A DNA stretch of 41,214 bases from JALCLA01 sp965653565 (GTDB lineage Bacteria > Pseudomonadota > Gammaproteobacteria > Xanthomonadales > Xanthomonadaceae). This document shows, one piece after another, positions 23,701 through 30,946 of the stretch; positions within the stretch are counted from its first letter, which is position 1; every line of letters starts with the position of its first letter. The translations under genes were made by a program, and so were the position numbers. Under the pieces are notes generated by a model. It made no database searches. It was not told the DNA's origin and saw nothing but the letters and a program-made list of their open reading frames with translations. The stretch is from positions 1 to 41,214 of the forward strand of contig CBFHAI010000039.1 of assembly GCA_965653565.1 (NCBI GenBank). The letters are read 5' to 3'.

Positions 23701-26648
23701 CGATCGGCGAGCGGATCGTAAATGTAGACGTTCGGTGCCGGCGGTTCGCTGCAGCATTCACCGGTCATCGCACCGATCGCATAGATCAGCCCGTCGAGTG
23801 CGACGGCCTGGAAGTGGTGCAGCTTGATCGGCGAGGCCGCGCCCGTGCTCCAGTTGCCGGTGGCGAGATCCCAGCTGCGCACGTTGCTGGATTCGCGGCC
23901 GCCGATCAGGTGGAATTTGTTGCCGACCTGCACGAAGCCGCCTTCGTGGCGCGTTTCCGGCGAATCGTCGATGCGGCTCCATGCGCCCGGCGAGGTGCCG
24001 GCCACGAAATCGGCGCGGAAGTAATCCCAGGTTGCACCGAATTCGACCGCGCCGGCGCTCGACGAAATCGCGCCGATGGCCAGGCCCTGCGCATCGGCCG
24101 CGCTGAACCATGCCGCGGGCACGGCGCGCGCGCTGCCGAGCGCATGCCAGGTCGCGCCGTTGTCGAGCGACAGGCGCGGCAACATCGTATTGGCCTGCGC
24201 ATCGACCACGATGCCCAGTTCCAGCGCGCTCGCCGCGAGCAGATTCGCGTCGCCCCACGACGATGACGAGTAAGTCGTCGCAGTCGCCGTTCCGTCGATT
24301 TCCACCGTCACTTTCATCGCGCCGCTGCCGCCGGTTCCGGCGGTCAGCACGACGCTCACGTAGTCGTCCTGATCGCCGGTGCCGACGAACAGTCCATAAG
24401 ATTGACCGGGCTGCGGCGTGCTCGCCGCGCCGCCGACTTCGAACCACGGCGGACGCAATCGCGTGACGGCCATGAACGGCGGCGTGGTGTTGTCGGCGTC
24501 GATGCCGACGAGAAAGGCGTTGTCCTGCGTGTTGACATTGCCGGCGGCGGTGCCGGCCGTCACCGTTTCCACCGTCAGCAATCCTGCCGTGCCGCCCGCG
24601 GCCAGATGCTCGGCGTCGTAACCGTCGCGCCACGTGCTGCTGCCGTCGCGCGCCAGCATCAGGCCGGTGAAGCCCAGGCCGAACAGGCCGGTGCCGGGAT
24701 CGTTGTTGTTCAACGGCAGATTCAGCGGCAGGGTCGTGCTGAGGCCGTTGTCGGGATCGAGCGCGAAAACGTCATTGATGTCGGCCAGACTGTCGTTGTC
24801 GTCGTCGCCGTCGTTGAGATCGGAAACAAGATCGCCGTCGGCGTCTTCCGGGCGGCTGCCGGCGGAGCAGGCGTTGGTGCCGTTGTCGGCTTCGTCGCCG
24901 TTGCTGAAGCCGTCGTCGTCGGAATCTTCCGTCGGCACGCTCGGATCGCAGGCGAAATCGGCCGGTTCGAACACGGTGACGCTGCTGGCGCCGTAGGTCG
25001 CGGCCCAGATCGTGCCGGGAAAAATCGCATCGCTGGCCTGCGCCGTGACATCGAGCGGCTGCGCGCCGAAGCCGCCGAGCAGCACTTCGCATTTGCCGAT
25101 TTCGGTGCCGCTCGACGAACCGGGAAGATCGATCAATCCGCCCGTGCCGTTCGGCTTGCAGCGATACAGGTTGCCGTTGAACGAGGCGGCGAGCAGATCG
25201 CCCTGCATCGCGCCGGCGAAGTTGCCGGCGGTGTACTCGGCCAGGCCGTTGGTCGACGCACTGACGGTTTCCAGACCGCCGGCCGGCACCGTGTATTCGC
25301 ACTGGCGCGCGTCGTCGGGGAAATCGGCCGCACTCACGCCATAACCCGCCGGCAGCAGATTCTGCAGCTGATGCACGACGCCTTCGTGCAGCCAGTGGCC
25401 ATCGGGTTGCTGCACGTAGTTGTAGATACCGCTGCGCGTCGGAAAGGCGCGGATCGGCGCAGGATGTCCGGCGTAGTAACCGGGCGCAGTGATGCGATGC
25501 AGACTGTCGCCGAGCGTGCCGCTGCCGCTCTCGTTGAGTTCGTTGGTGCAGTAATCGCCGGCGCCCGGATTGAACGTCACGCCCGGCTGCGTCGAATAAC
25601 CTTTCAGCGCGCCGGCCGAGGTGCGCAGCCACGGCGTGCCGCCCCAGCCGGAGTTCGGGCCGTTGTCCCAGGTGTAGATTTCGCCGCTTTGCATGACGAC
25701 CACATCGTAGGGATTGCGATAGCCCATCGAGTGCAATTGCACCGGCCCGCCGGGCACCGGCAAGGCCTGGTTGTAGCCGTCGTTGCCGCCGAACGGATCG
25801 CCCGGATCGACGCTCAGCTCGCGCCACGGATGTCCCGCCGGATACGGAAATTGCGGGCTGGACTTCGTGATATTGGCGCGCGTCGGATCGTCGAGCGTGA
25901 GCAGGTCGTAGACGAATTTCGCGCCGCTGCGCGGATCGGTGTATGGCCCGCCGTTCGATGCTTCGATCGCTTCGAGCGCATCCAGATCGATCGACAACAC
26001 CGCGCCGGCGAGGAAATATTCGCTGGTGCCGGAGAACGAATTGCTCGGCGCTCCCTTGTTGGTGTTGCCGCCGACGGCCAGATAGATCGTGCGGCTTGCC
26101 GCGTGGAAGGCGAGGCCGTTCACCGCGTGGTTTTCCTCCGAACGCGGCAGGCCGCGCACCAGATCGACGCGCTGCCAGGCCTGGCATTGATTCGACACGA
26201 CGCCGCCGGTGCAGGTGAGCCGGGTCAGCAGGCCCGAGTTGGTATCGAGGCCCGAATCGTTCGCCACCGCCTGTCGCGGGTCGGACGAGGTGACGTAGAG
26301 CACCGGATTTTCCGCGCTGCCCAGCACCAGGATTCCGGTGACCTGGCGGCGCTCGCAATCGTCGCTGCAGGCGCCGCCGTTGTCGTTGTGGTTTTCGATG
26401 TCGCGGATCGCGGTGATGGTTTCGTGCGCGACCGATTGATACTCGCCTTCGGCACTGCGCACGACGGTGAAGGCGTGGATCACGCCGTAGTGTTCGGAAA
26501 CGTAAAGCCGGTCGTCGGGCCCGAACTGCAGCGACGTGGGATAGGTGACCGGCACCAGCAGCGGCCGCGTGGTGAAGGCCTGGCCGTGCGCGAGGCCGGC
26601 GGCGGTCGATAATACGACGGCAAGCGTGTGGCGGAAGAATCCCTTCAT
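20730..26648 (-). CDS. Giant mosaic secreted protein with IFxxGFE C-terminus
   Basis: A 1972-residue exported protein. The ATG at 26648 gives a good signal peptide (MKGFFRHTLAVVLSTAAGLA, cleavage near HGQ/A), with a weak GGATCGAG RBS. Residues about 25-560 form a beta-propeller like glucose/sorbosone dehydrogenases (LQFGPDDRLYVSEHYG, MGYRNPYDVVV), though no PQQ-binding set was verified. Asp-rich Ca-binding repeats and a module with GLFGLGFTGLM follow (about 586-880), then Kelch repeats (about 886-1196), an ASH/HYDIN-like Ig domain (about 1212-1302), a malectin-like carbohydrate-binding domain (about 1312-1489), a cadherin-like Ig domain (about 1492-1586), a second Asp-rich/GLFGLGFTGLM module (about 1590-1860), a final Ig-like domain, and GKIFGNGFESAQ. 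The malectin-like domain suggests glycan binding outside the cell. It is convergent with the beta-helix gene. Confidence 0.85.
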   Translation of the reverse strand: MKGFFRHTLAVVLSTAAGLAHGQAFTTRPLLVPVTYPTSLQFGPDDRLYVSEHYGVIHAFTVVRSAEGEYQSVAHETITAIRDIENHNDNGGACSDDCERRQVTGILVLGSAENPVLYVTSSDPRQAVANDSGLDTNSGLLTRLTCTGGVVSNQCQAWQRVDLVRGLPRSEENHAVNGLAFHAASRTIYLAVGGNTNKGAPSNSFSGTSEYFLAGAVLSIDLDALEAIEASNGGPYTDPRSGAKFVYDLLTLDDPTRANITKSSPQFPYPAGHPWRELSVDPGDPFGGNDGYNQALPVPGGPVQLHSMGYRNPYDVVVMQSGEIYTWDNGPNSGWGGTPWLRTSAGALKGYSTQPGVTFNPGAGDYCTNELNESGSGTLGDSLHRITAPGYYAGHPAPIRAFPTRSGIYNYVQQPDGHWLHEGVVHQLQNLLPAGYGVSAADFPDDARQCEYTVPAGGLETVSASTNGLAEYTAGNFAGAMQGDLLAASFNGNLYRCKPNGTGGLIDLPGSSSGTEIGKCEVLLGGFGAQPLDVTAQASDAIFPGTIWAATYGASSVTVFEPADFACDPSVPTEDSDDDGFSNGDEADNGTNACSAGSRPEDADGDLVSDLNDGDDDNDSLADINDVFALDPDNGLSTTLPLNLPLNNNDPGTGLFGLGFTGLMLARDGSSTWRDGYDAEHLAAGGTAGLLTVETVTAGTAAGNVNTQDNAFLVGIDADNTTPPFMAVTRLRPPWFEVGGAASTPQPGQSYGLFVGTGDQDDYVSVVLTAGTGGSGAMKVTVEIDGTATATTYSSSSWGDANLLAASALELGIVVDAQANTMLPRLSLDNGATWHALGSARAVPAAWFSAADAQGLAIGAISSSAGAVEFGATWDYFRADFVAGTSPGAWSRIDDSPETRHEGGFVQVGNKFHLIGGRESSNVRSWDLATGNWSTGAASPIKLHHFQAVALDGLIYAIGAMTGECCSEPPAPNVYIYDPLADRWITGPAMPAARARGGGGAVAVDGKIYQVSGNTSGHSGPVSAFVDVFDPATGRFTALNPIPNPRDHFFVAHHEGKIYVAGGRNSNAAADGDVFDDNVVAVDVYDIATNTWSTLPAGANLPTPRAAAPTGIIGNELIVAGGESGAQTAAHAQTEALDLDTHQWRTLAPMRTPRHATQAIVSNFGLYVAAGSSQRGGPSGAALDLEALHLFGSTPPLSESIGTGVLQATAQLDFGRIAVGAARQHTATLTLASGTQSVVVSDLALTGGAGFRLVSPPTLPFVVAPGRPVSLQVEFAPQAQGAVQASLTMSSPGRSPQVTQLLGEGFGKADAQVLYRVNLGGPQVAAIDAPAPAWSADTAVSPSPYRVAGGAEIFDDAQSGAYGGAVQMDDPSLPADVPAAVFQSERWDPAGAPEMQWSFPVEDGALVEVRLFFAELYSGIETTGERVLDARIEGQIPAEFDDIDRYAQAGAKGAMMRAALIEVDGTSLDLELLHVAENPALNAIEIRLVEPGVNLPPTARDDYASVAQSGNIAIPVLANDSDTDGSLVASTLQVIDAPDYGSVQPGAGNTIVYTHNGASALLDSFTYTVRDDDGAVSNAATVRVRRNIAALPADADGDGTVNASDSDDDNDGLADTRDAFAVDATNGLATALPHRLSLQPGNGGLFGLGFTGLMTNGISVAGSDYATLFDPARVFIDDAPDAAPRLTIAAIDDGTAAAGSNTQKHAFQFGVAADTASPMFVLRGQLHAPFFDGTPSPGQSQGIYLGTGDQDNFIELSLDGDLALKLRREVGGVPTTQSIAIPGGIDGVQQLALMLIVNPAAGEARAMLAIDGAPPIALGSAVNLPAAWLAPGDARGLAVGIIATSAGAPPAFAAHWQALEIVPLATDDIFAHTNGTGSSMIDVQANDAAAAGRRISALGTPDRGGAVSIDQNGTPANLLDDRVKYTPAAGANGVETFTYTVSTSFAWSDAGVVAVDLGLPGKIFGNGFESAQ
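21687..21720 (-). repeat. 34-bp exact internal repeat, copy 2
   Basis: Identical over 34 bases to 24657-24690 in the same gene, encoding GLFGLGFTGLM. It marks the duplicated Asp-rich module. Confidence 0.9.
24657..24690 (-). repeat. 34-bp exact internal repeat, copy 1
   Basis: Identical over 34 bases to 21687-21720, about 2.97 kb away. The surrounding modules are clearly related but diverged, so the exact block suggests recent gene conversion or strong constraint. Confidence 0.9.
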
Positions 26649-26805
26649 GATGCGATCTCGATCCGATACGGCTGTCGCCGCCTTGCACGAACCGTAGGCG
26701 CGGCGTGCGGCACGCTCTGTACGAGGCACCACATTGCCGACGGCGTTCATCTGCACGCCGGTGAAGTGAAGGTCGGCGTGAATCAGACGACAAGAGTCGC
26801 GAACC

Positions 26806-26826
26806 AAAATCGGGTAATAAACCCGA
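26806..26826 (-). terminator. Intrinsic terminator of the acyltransferase gene
   Basis: Read on the minus strand, TCGGGT and ACCCGA enclose TTATT and are followed by TTTT. It begins 7 bases after the stop at 26833. It separates this gene from the giant gene downstream, whose promoter should lie in 26649-26805. Confidence 0.75.
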
Positions 26827-26832
26827 CAACAA

Positions 26833-27426
26833 TCAACGGCGCGCGCGCGGCGGCAGGATGCGCACCGGCGCGCTCACCACGCGGCAGCCATCGGGCACGT
26901 CGCGCACCACCACCGTGTTGGCGCCGACCACGACGCCGTTGCCGATCTTCACATTGCCGATCACCATCGCGCCGGCGCCGAGATAGACGTCATCGCCGAG
27001 TTGCGGATAGCCATCGGACAGGCCGGCGCCTTTCGAACCGATGGTGACGCCCTGGCCGATCGAACAGCGCGCGCCGAGTATTCCATGCACGACGATGTTG
27101 CCGGCGTGGCCGATGTAGAAACCGGCACCAATCTCGGAATTGGTCGATAGCTCGATGCCAAACAGAATGCGTACCGCCACGTCGAGCATCCGGTACACGA
27201 GCTTGAACGGCAGGCCGAGCGCCCAGGGCCGCAGGCCGCGCGTCCAGCGGCCGTAGCGATACACGCAGATCGCGAGGAAACCGAATTCGGAAAGCGCCGC
27301 GGCATGGGCGCGCCAGCCGCGGCGATCGGCGCGCGCGATCTGCAGGTAGCGCGCGTAGTCCGCGCGCAGCGCACTGCGCGGCCGCGGTGGTGCACTGGTT
27401 GGCGTAGCCACGCCGATCGTGTCCAT
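26833..27426 (-). CDS. Hexapeptide-repeat O-acyltransferase (serine acetyltransferase-like)
   Basis: A 197-residue left-handed beta-helix acyltransferase. Hexapeptide repeats run from about 94 to 175 (IGAGFYIGH, SIGQGVTIGS, LGAGAMVIGNVKIGNG, VVVGANTVVV). His107 in GHAGNIVVHG matches the catalytic His of the CysE/NodL group. An N-terminal helical region (ALRADYARYLQIARADRRG) resembles the serine acetyltransferase-like enzymes often found in polysaccharide loci, where they acetylate the sugar rather than serine. The start has a weak RBS, but it is the only ATG. It is divergent from the flippase gene (109-bp gap). Confidence 0.88.
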   Translation of the reverse strand: MDTIGVATPTSAPPRPRSALRADYARYLQIARADRRGWRAHAAALSEFGFLAICVYRYGRWTRGLRPWALGLPFKLVYRMLDVAVRILFGIELSTNSEIGAGFYIGHAGNIVVHGILGARCSIGQGVTIGSKGAGLSDGYPQLGDDVYLGAGAMVIGNVKIGNGVVVGANTVVVRDVPDGCRVVSAPVRILPPRARR

Positions 27427-27534
27427 CGACGCAGCATGCCGTGCGCCGTGGCCGGGCTCGGTGGGCTAGCGCACTTAAGTCCGCTGCCGGCGAACGTAGA
27501 CTCGGGGTTTCCCCGCCATCGGGTGCGTCCAGCC

Positions 27535-29031
27535 GTGTCTTCGGTTCCCGCCCAGGCCCGGCCTGGCATCGCCACGCATTATCTGCGCTACCTCAGCAGC
27601 AATGTCTTGGTGGTGGCGGCGGGCTTCGTGTCGTTTCCGATCATGGCGCGGCTGCTGGACAACCGGCAGTTCGGTCTGCTCGGCTATTACGAAGCCTGTC
27701 TGTTGCTGGTGGCCGGCGTGCTCAAGCTCGGCACCCAGCACGCGATTCTGCGGTTCTATCCGCATACCGGCGCGGTCGGCGCTCTGTCGCGCTTTCGCAG
27801 CGATCACGTGCTCGCACCGTTCGCGTTGTCGCTACTGCTGTGGCTGGTCTGCGTGCTGGCGGCCTTCATGTTCATCGACCGCGTACCGAGCGGCGAACGC
27901 GCCATCGTCGCCGTGCTGCTGGTCACCGTGCCGCTGGTGATCTGGTGCAGCCTGATCGAAGCGGTGATGTATGCCCTGGAACGTTCCGACATCACGGTCT
28001 GGCTGAAAACGGCCTGGCGCTGGGGTGAGCTGGCGCTGGTGCTGGCGACGCTGGTGCTGCTCGAACGCAGCGCCTTCGGCGTGCTCGGCGCCAAGCTCGT
28101 GGTCGTGATCGGCGTGGCGATGTGGCTGACCTGGTGGTTCCTGCGGTGGTCGCGCGCGCCGGTGGTGAACCCGGCGCGCGCACCGCTGCTTGCGGGCCTC
28201 GCGTTCGGCGTGCCGATGATGTTCAACGAACTGACCAGCGTGTTGTTCGGCTTTGCCGATCGCCTCATGTTGCGCGGTCTCACCGGCAGCCTGCATGACG
28301 TCGGCGTCTATACGATCGGGCAGGGCCTGGCGATCGCTGTGGGCACGATACTCGGCGCGACGCTCAGCCAGACTTTCACGCCCACTGCCGTGCGGCTGTA
28401 CGAAAGCCGCGGCGCCGATGCCGTGCGCGATCTCAAGCGCAGCATGCTCGATGTATGGCTGGTCGCGGTGTCGGTCGGCAGCGCGCTGCTGCTGTGCACG
28501 GGACAGGATTTCATGATCCTGATGGCCGGTGCCGACAAGGCCGCATCGGGCCCCGTTTTCGTCACCGTCGCGATTTCGATGCTGTGGTACTCGCTGTTCG
28601 AGATCGCGCAGTACGGCATGCTGCTGCAGCGCCGTGCGGGGCGGCACTTCCTCATCACGCTGGCCGCCACGCTGGTGAAGCTGGCGTTGAACGTCCCGTT
28701 GATCCTGCGCTACGGCGTCGCCGGCGCGGCCGCCGCCACGGCGATCGGATATCTGATGCTGGCCGCGCTGCAATATCGCCAGTGTCCGGCGGAATTGCGC
28801 TATTTCCCGCCGCTGCGGCGGCTGCCGGTCGTGATCGGCTTTCCGCTGGTCATCTTCGGGCTGTTGCAGGCATTCGACTATTTCGGCGCGGCAACACCGC
28901 TGTGGCGATTCGTCGTCGGCGGTTTCGCGGTGATGCTGCCGGCGCTGCTGATGGCCGCGTCGGATCGCCGTCTGCGCCATGCGGTGCAAGGGCTGGCACG
29001 GCAACGCCGCGAACGGATGGCGGCGATGTGA
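27535..29031 (+). CDS. Wzx-type lipid-linked oligosaccharide flippase
   Basis: A roughly 498-residue inner-membrane protein of the MATE/MOP flippase superfamily that would move the undecaprenyl-linked repeat unit to the periplasmic face. At least twelve hydrophobic segments are visible, starting with LSSNVLVVAAGFVSFPIMAR, and the N-terminal pattern LRYLSSN...R-L-x5-FGLLGYYEA is typical. The start is uncertain: no ATG is available near the conserved part, and I chose GTG 27535 (VSSVPAQARPG); GTG 27523 is also possible and neither has a strong RBS. Its stop overlaps the next start in GTGA. Confidence 0.87.
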   Translation: MSSVPAQARPGIATHYLRYLSSNVLVVAAGFVSFPIMARLLDNRQFGLLGYYEACLLLVAGVLKLGTQHAILRFYPHTGAVGALSRFRSDHVLAPFALSLLLWLVCVLAAFMFIDRVPSGERAIVAVLLVTVPLVIWCSLIEAVMYALERSDITVWLKTAWRWGELALVLATLVLLERSAFGVLGAKLVVVIGVAMWLTWWFLRWSRAPVVNPARAPLLAGLAFGVPMMFNELTSVLFGFADRLMLRGLTGSLHDVGVYTIGQGLAIAVGTILGATLSQTFTPTAVRLYESRGADAVRDLKRSMLDVWLVAVSVGSALLLCTGQDFMILMAGADKAASGPVFVTVAISMLWYSLFEIAQYGMLLQRRAGRHFLITLAATLVKLALNVPLILRYGVAGAAAATAIGYLMLAALQYRQCPAELRYFPPLRRLPVVIGFPLVIFGLLQAFDYFGAATPLWRFVVGGFAVMLPALLMAASDRRLRHAVQGLARQRRERMAAM

Positions 29032-29774
29032 CGCCGCTGCTGTCGCCGCTGACGCTATTGCTGCTCGCGTCGATGCTGGCGATGTTCGCAGCGGCGCGGC
29101 GGTGGCGCCGCACATTCCTGGTGGCGGCGTTGACGATGCTGTTGTCGTTGTTCGCGATGACGCCATGGTTCGCCAACCGACTCGTCGGTGCGATCGAGCG
29201 GCACGCCGACGCGAATCCGGGTGAGTGCGGCGGCATCGACGCCGTCGTCCTGCTTTCCGGCGGCCTCGAGCGCGCGCCAATGGCCGACGACGACTTCGCG
29301 GCGCTCACAGCCGAAACGCTGGCGCGCATTTTCGTCTTCGCAAAGCGCGAGCTGCCGGCCGATGCCTCGCTGGTGATTGCCGGCGGCGGTCCGCACGCGA
29401 CGGCCGAGTCGCAGGTGATCGAGGCGCTGCTGCGGCGTGTCAATCCGCAGCTGCGCGTCGCGCTGCGCGAAACCCGCTCGGCCACGACCTGGGAAAACGC
29501 CTCCGCGGTCGCCGATCTGCTGCCACCGCCGCGGCGCATCGCACTGGCGACCGGCGCCTTGCATCTGCCGCGGGCGCGGCGCGCCTTCCAAGCGATGGGC
29601 TTCGAGGTCTGCGCGTGGCCGTTGAATCGTCGCTACATTGCGGCGACGGGTGCGATGGCTTTTTTGCCGCAGTCGTCGTCATTGCGCAAGACCGAAGCGG
29701 CGCTGCACGAAATCGTCGGCGACCTCGTTTATCGCTGGCGTGCGTCGGACGTGGAGCCAAGTACTTCGGAATAG
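29028..29774 (+). CDS. YdcF/ElyC-like DUF218 membrane protein
   Basis: A 248-residue protein with two N-terminal membrane segments (about 3-20 and 28-45) and a periplasmic DUF218 domain. VVLLSGG, an AESQVIEALL helix and TRSATTWENA give the family pattern (a conserved Gly-Gly loop, then an ENA motif). E. coli ElyC affects envelope integrity and polyprenyl carrier use, and this family recurs in polysaccharide loci; the reaction is unknown. It starts at a GTG overlapping the flippase stop. Its last 46 bases overlap the end of the convergent glycosyltransferase gene. Confidence 0.8.
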   Translation: MTPLLSPLTLLLLASMLAMFAAARRWRRTFLVAALTMLLSLFAMTPWFANRLVGAIERHADANPGECGGIDAVVLLSGGLERAPMADDDFAALTAETLARIFVFAKRELPADASLVIAGGGPHATAESQVIEALLRRVNPQLRVALRETRSATTWENASAVADLLPPPRRIALATGALHLPRARRAFQAMGFEVCAWPLNRRYIAATGAMAFLPQSSSLRKTEAALHEIVGDLVYRWRASDVEPSTSE

Positions 29775-30946
29775 ACGCGCAGCAGCCGGTCGCCGATCGC
29801 GTCCCAGCCGAACTCGCGCTCCGCGGCGCGCCGCGCGGCCTGGCCGAGTCGCTGGCGCAGCGGCGCGTCGGCCAGCAATCGGCAGACCGCCGCGGCGAAA
29901 TCCGTCGGCGTATCGGCGAGCAGGGCATTCTCGCCGTGGCGCAAGCCGATGCCTTCGGCGCCGATGCGCGTACTGACGATGGCCTTGCCCATCGCCATGG
30001 CTTCGAGCAGTTTCAACCGCGTGCCGCTGCCGGCGCGCAGCGGCACCACGTACACCGCGGCCTGCTGCACCAGCGGGCGCAGATCGTCGACGAAACCGGT
30101 GAATTCGACATGATTGCGCAGGTTTTCCGGCGCCTGCATGCCCTCCGAGCGGCCGATCACGCGCAGGCGGACATTGCAGTGCTCGCGGATGACCGGCAAG
30201 GTGTTCGCCATGAAATCCTCGATGCCGTCGCGGTTCGGGAACCAGCTCATCTGGCCGACGAAGACGAGCGTGTTGTCCTGCTCCTGACGTTCCTCGCCTG
30301 GCGTGAATTCGGCGAGATCGACTCCGTTCGGCACGACTTCGACCCGGCTGCCCGGCGCCAGTTCGCGCAGCCGCGCGGCGTCGATGTCGGAACAGGCGAG
30401 CACGCGCGATGCCTGCGCGCAGGCGTCGCGCTCGAAACGCTCGAATTCGTCGGCCTGCCAGCGCAGCAACCCGCGCCGCCAGCGGCTCGCATCCATGGTC
30501 GCCCGGGCACGCAGCAGTTCGCTTTCGACGTTGTGTTCGTTCAGTATCACGGGAAGTTTCGACGGCACATCGGGCTGCAGGCCGGCGACGGCGAGAATGT
30601 CCAGATGCACGAGGTCGGCCGTCGCGATCAACGCGCGGAATTTTTTCTGCAATGCGCGCGGAACATAGCGCGCGAGCATCAGCGGGTCGCCGTCGCGCAG
30701 GGTTTTTCCCACGGCGGAAGCGGCGGCGAAAGGATCGCGCAGCGAGGGCAGTTTCACGCAGTGCACGCTGTTCACGGTATCGCGCAGCAGGGCAGGCGGC
30801 TCGGCCGGATCCTGTTCGCGCTGCAGGCTGAGCAGATCGACCTCGTGCTCGCGCGCGACCGCGCGCAACAGATGCCAGGAACGCAGTTGATGCCCTTCGC
30901 GCGGCGGATAAGGCAGGCGGCTGGTGACGAAGACGACGCGCGCCAT
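29729..30946 (-). CDS. Glycosyltransferase family 4 (Stp1-like)
   Basis: A 405-residue GT-B enzyme and the last gene of the minus-strand operon. The N-terminus VVFVTSRLPYPPREGHQLRS with LLRAVAREHEVDLLSL resembles sugar transferases of exosortase-associated polysaccharide loci. LNEHNVES and PNGVDLAEFTPG lie in the middle. The C-terminal GT-B half has LVFVGQMSWFPNRDGIEDF and PLRAGSGTRLKLLEAMAMGK, the donor-binding region. GGAAGG lies 4 bases before the ATG, which overlaps the previous stop by one base. Donor and linkage unknown. Its 3' end overlaps the YdcF-like gene by 46 bp. Confidence 0.92.
   Translation of the reverse strand: MARVVFVTSRLPYPPREGHQLRSWHLLRAVAREHEVDLLSLQREQDPAEPPALLRDTVNSVHCVKLPSLRDPFAAASAVGKTLRDGDPLMLARYVPRALQKKFRALIATADLVHLDILAVAGLQPDVPSKLPVILNEHNVESELLRARATMDASRWRRGLLRWQADEFERFERDACAQASRVLACSDIDAARLRELAPGSRVEVVPNGVDLAEFTPGEERQEQDNTLVFVGQMSWFPNRDGIEDFMANTLPVIREHCNVRLRVIGRSEGMQAPENLRNHVEFTGFVDDLRPLVQQAAVYVVPLRAGSGTRLKLLEAMAMGKAIVSTRIGAEGIGLRHGENALLADTPTDFAAAVCRLLADAPLRQRLGQAARRAAEREFGWDAIGDRLLRVYSEVLGSTSDARQR

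Noticed and set aside
20616..24266. A 1216-residue plus-strand frame, and another at 24402-26612, opposite the giant gene
   Set aside because: Composition is that of an antisense shadow. The minus strand has domains, a signal peptide and a terminal motif.
9048..26648. PEP-CTERM or GlyGly-CTERM sorting signals on the secreted proteins
   Set aside because: There is no Pro-Glu-Pro or Gly-Gly followed by a membrane helix and Arg cluster; the proteins end 4-9 residues after the IF motif begins its GF.
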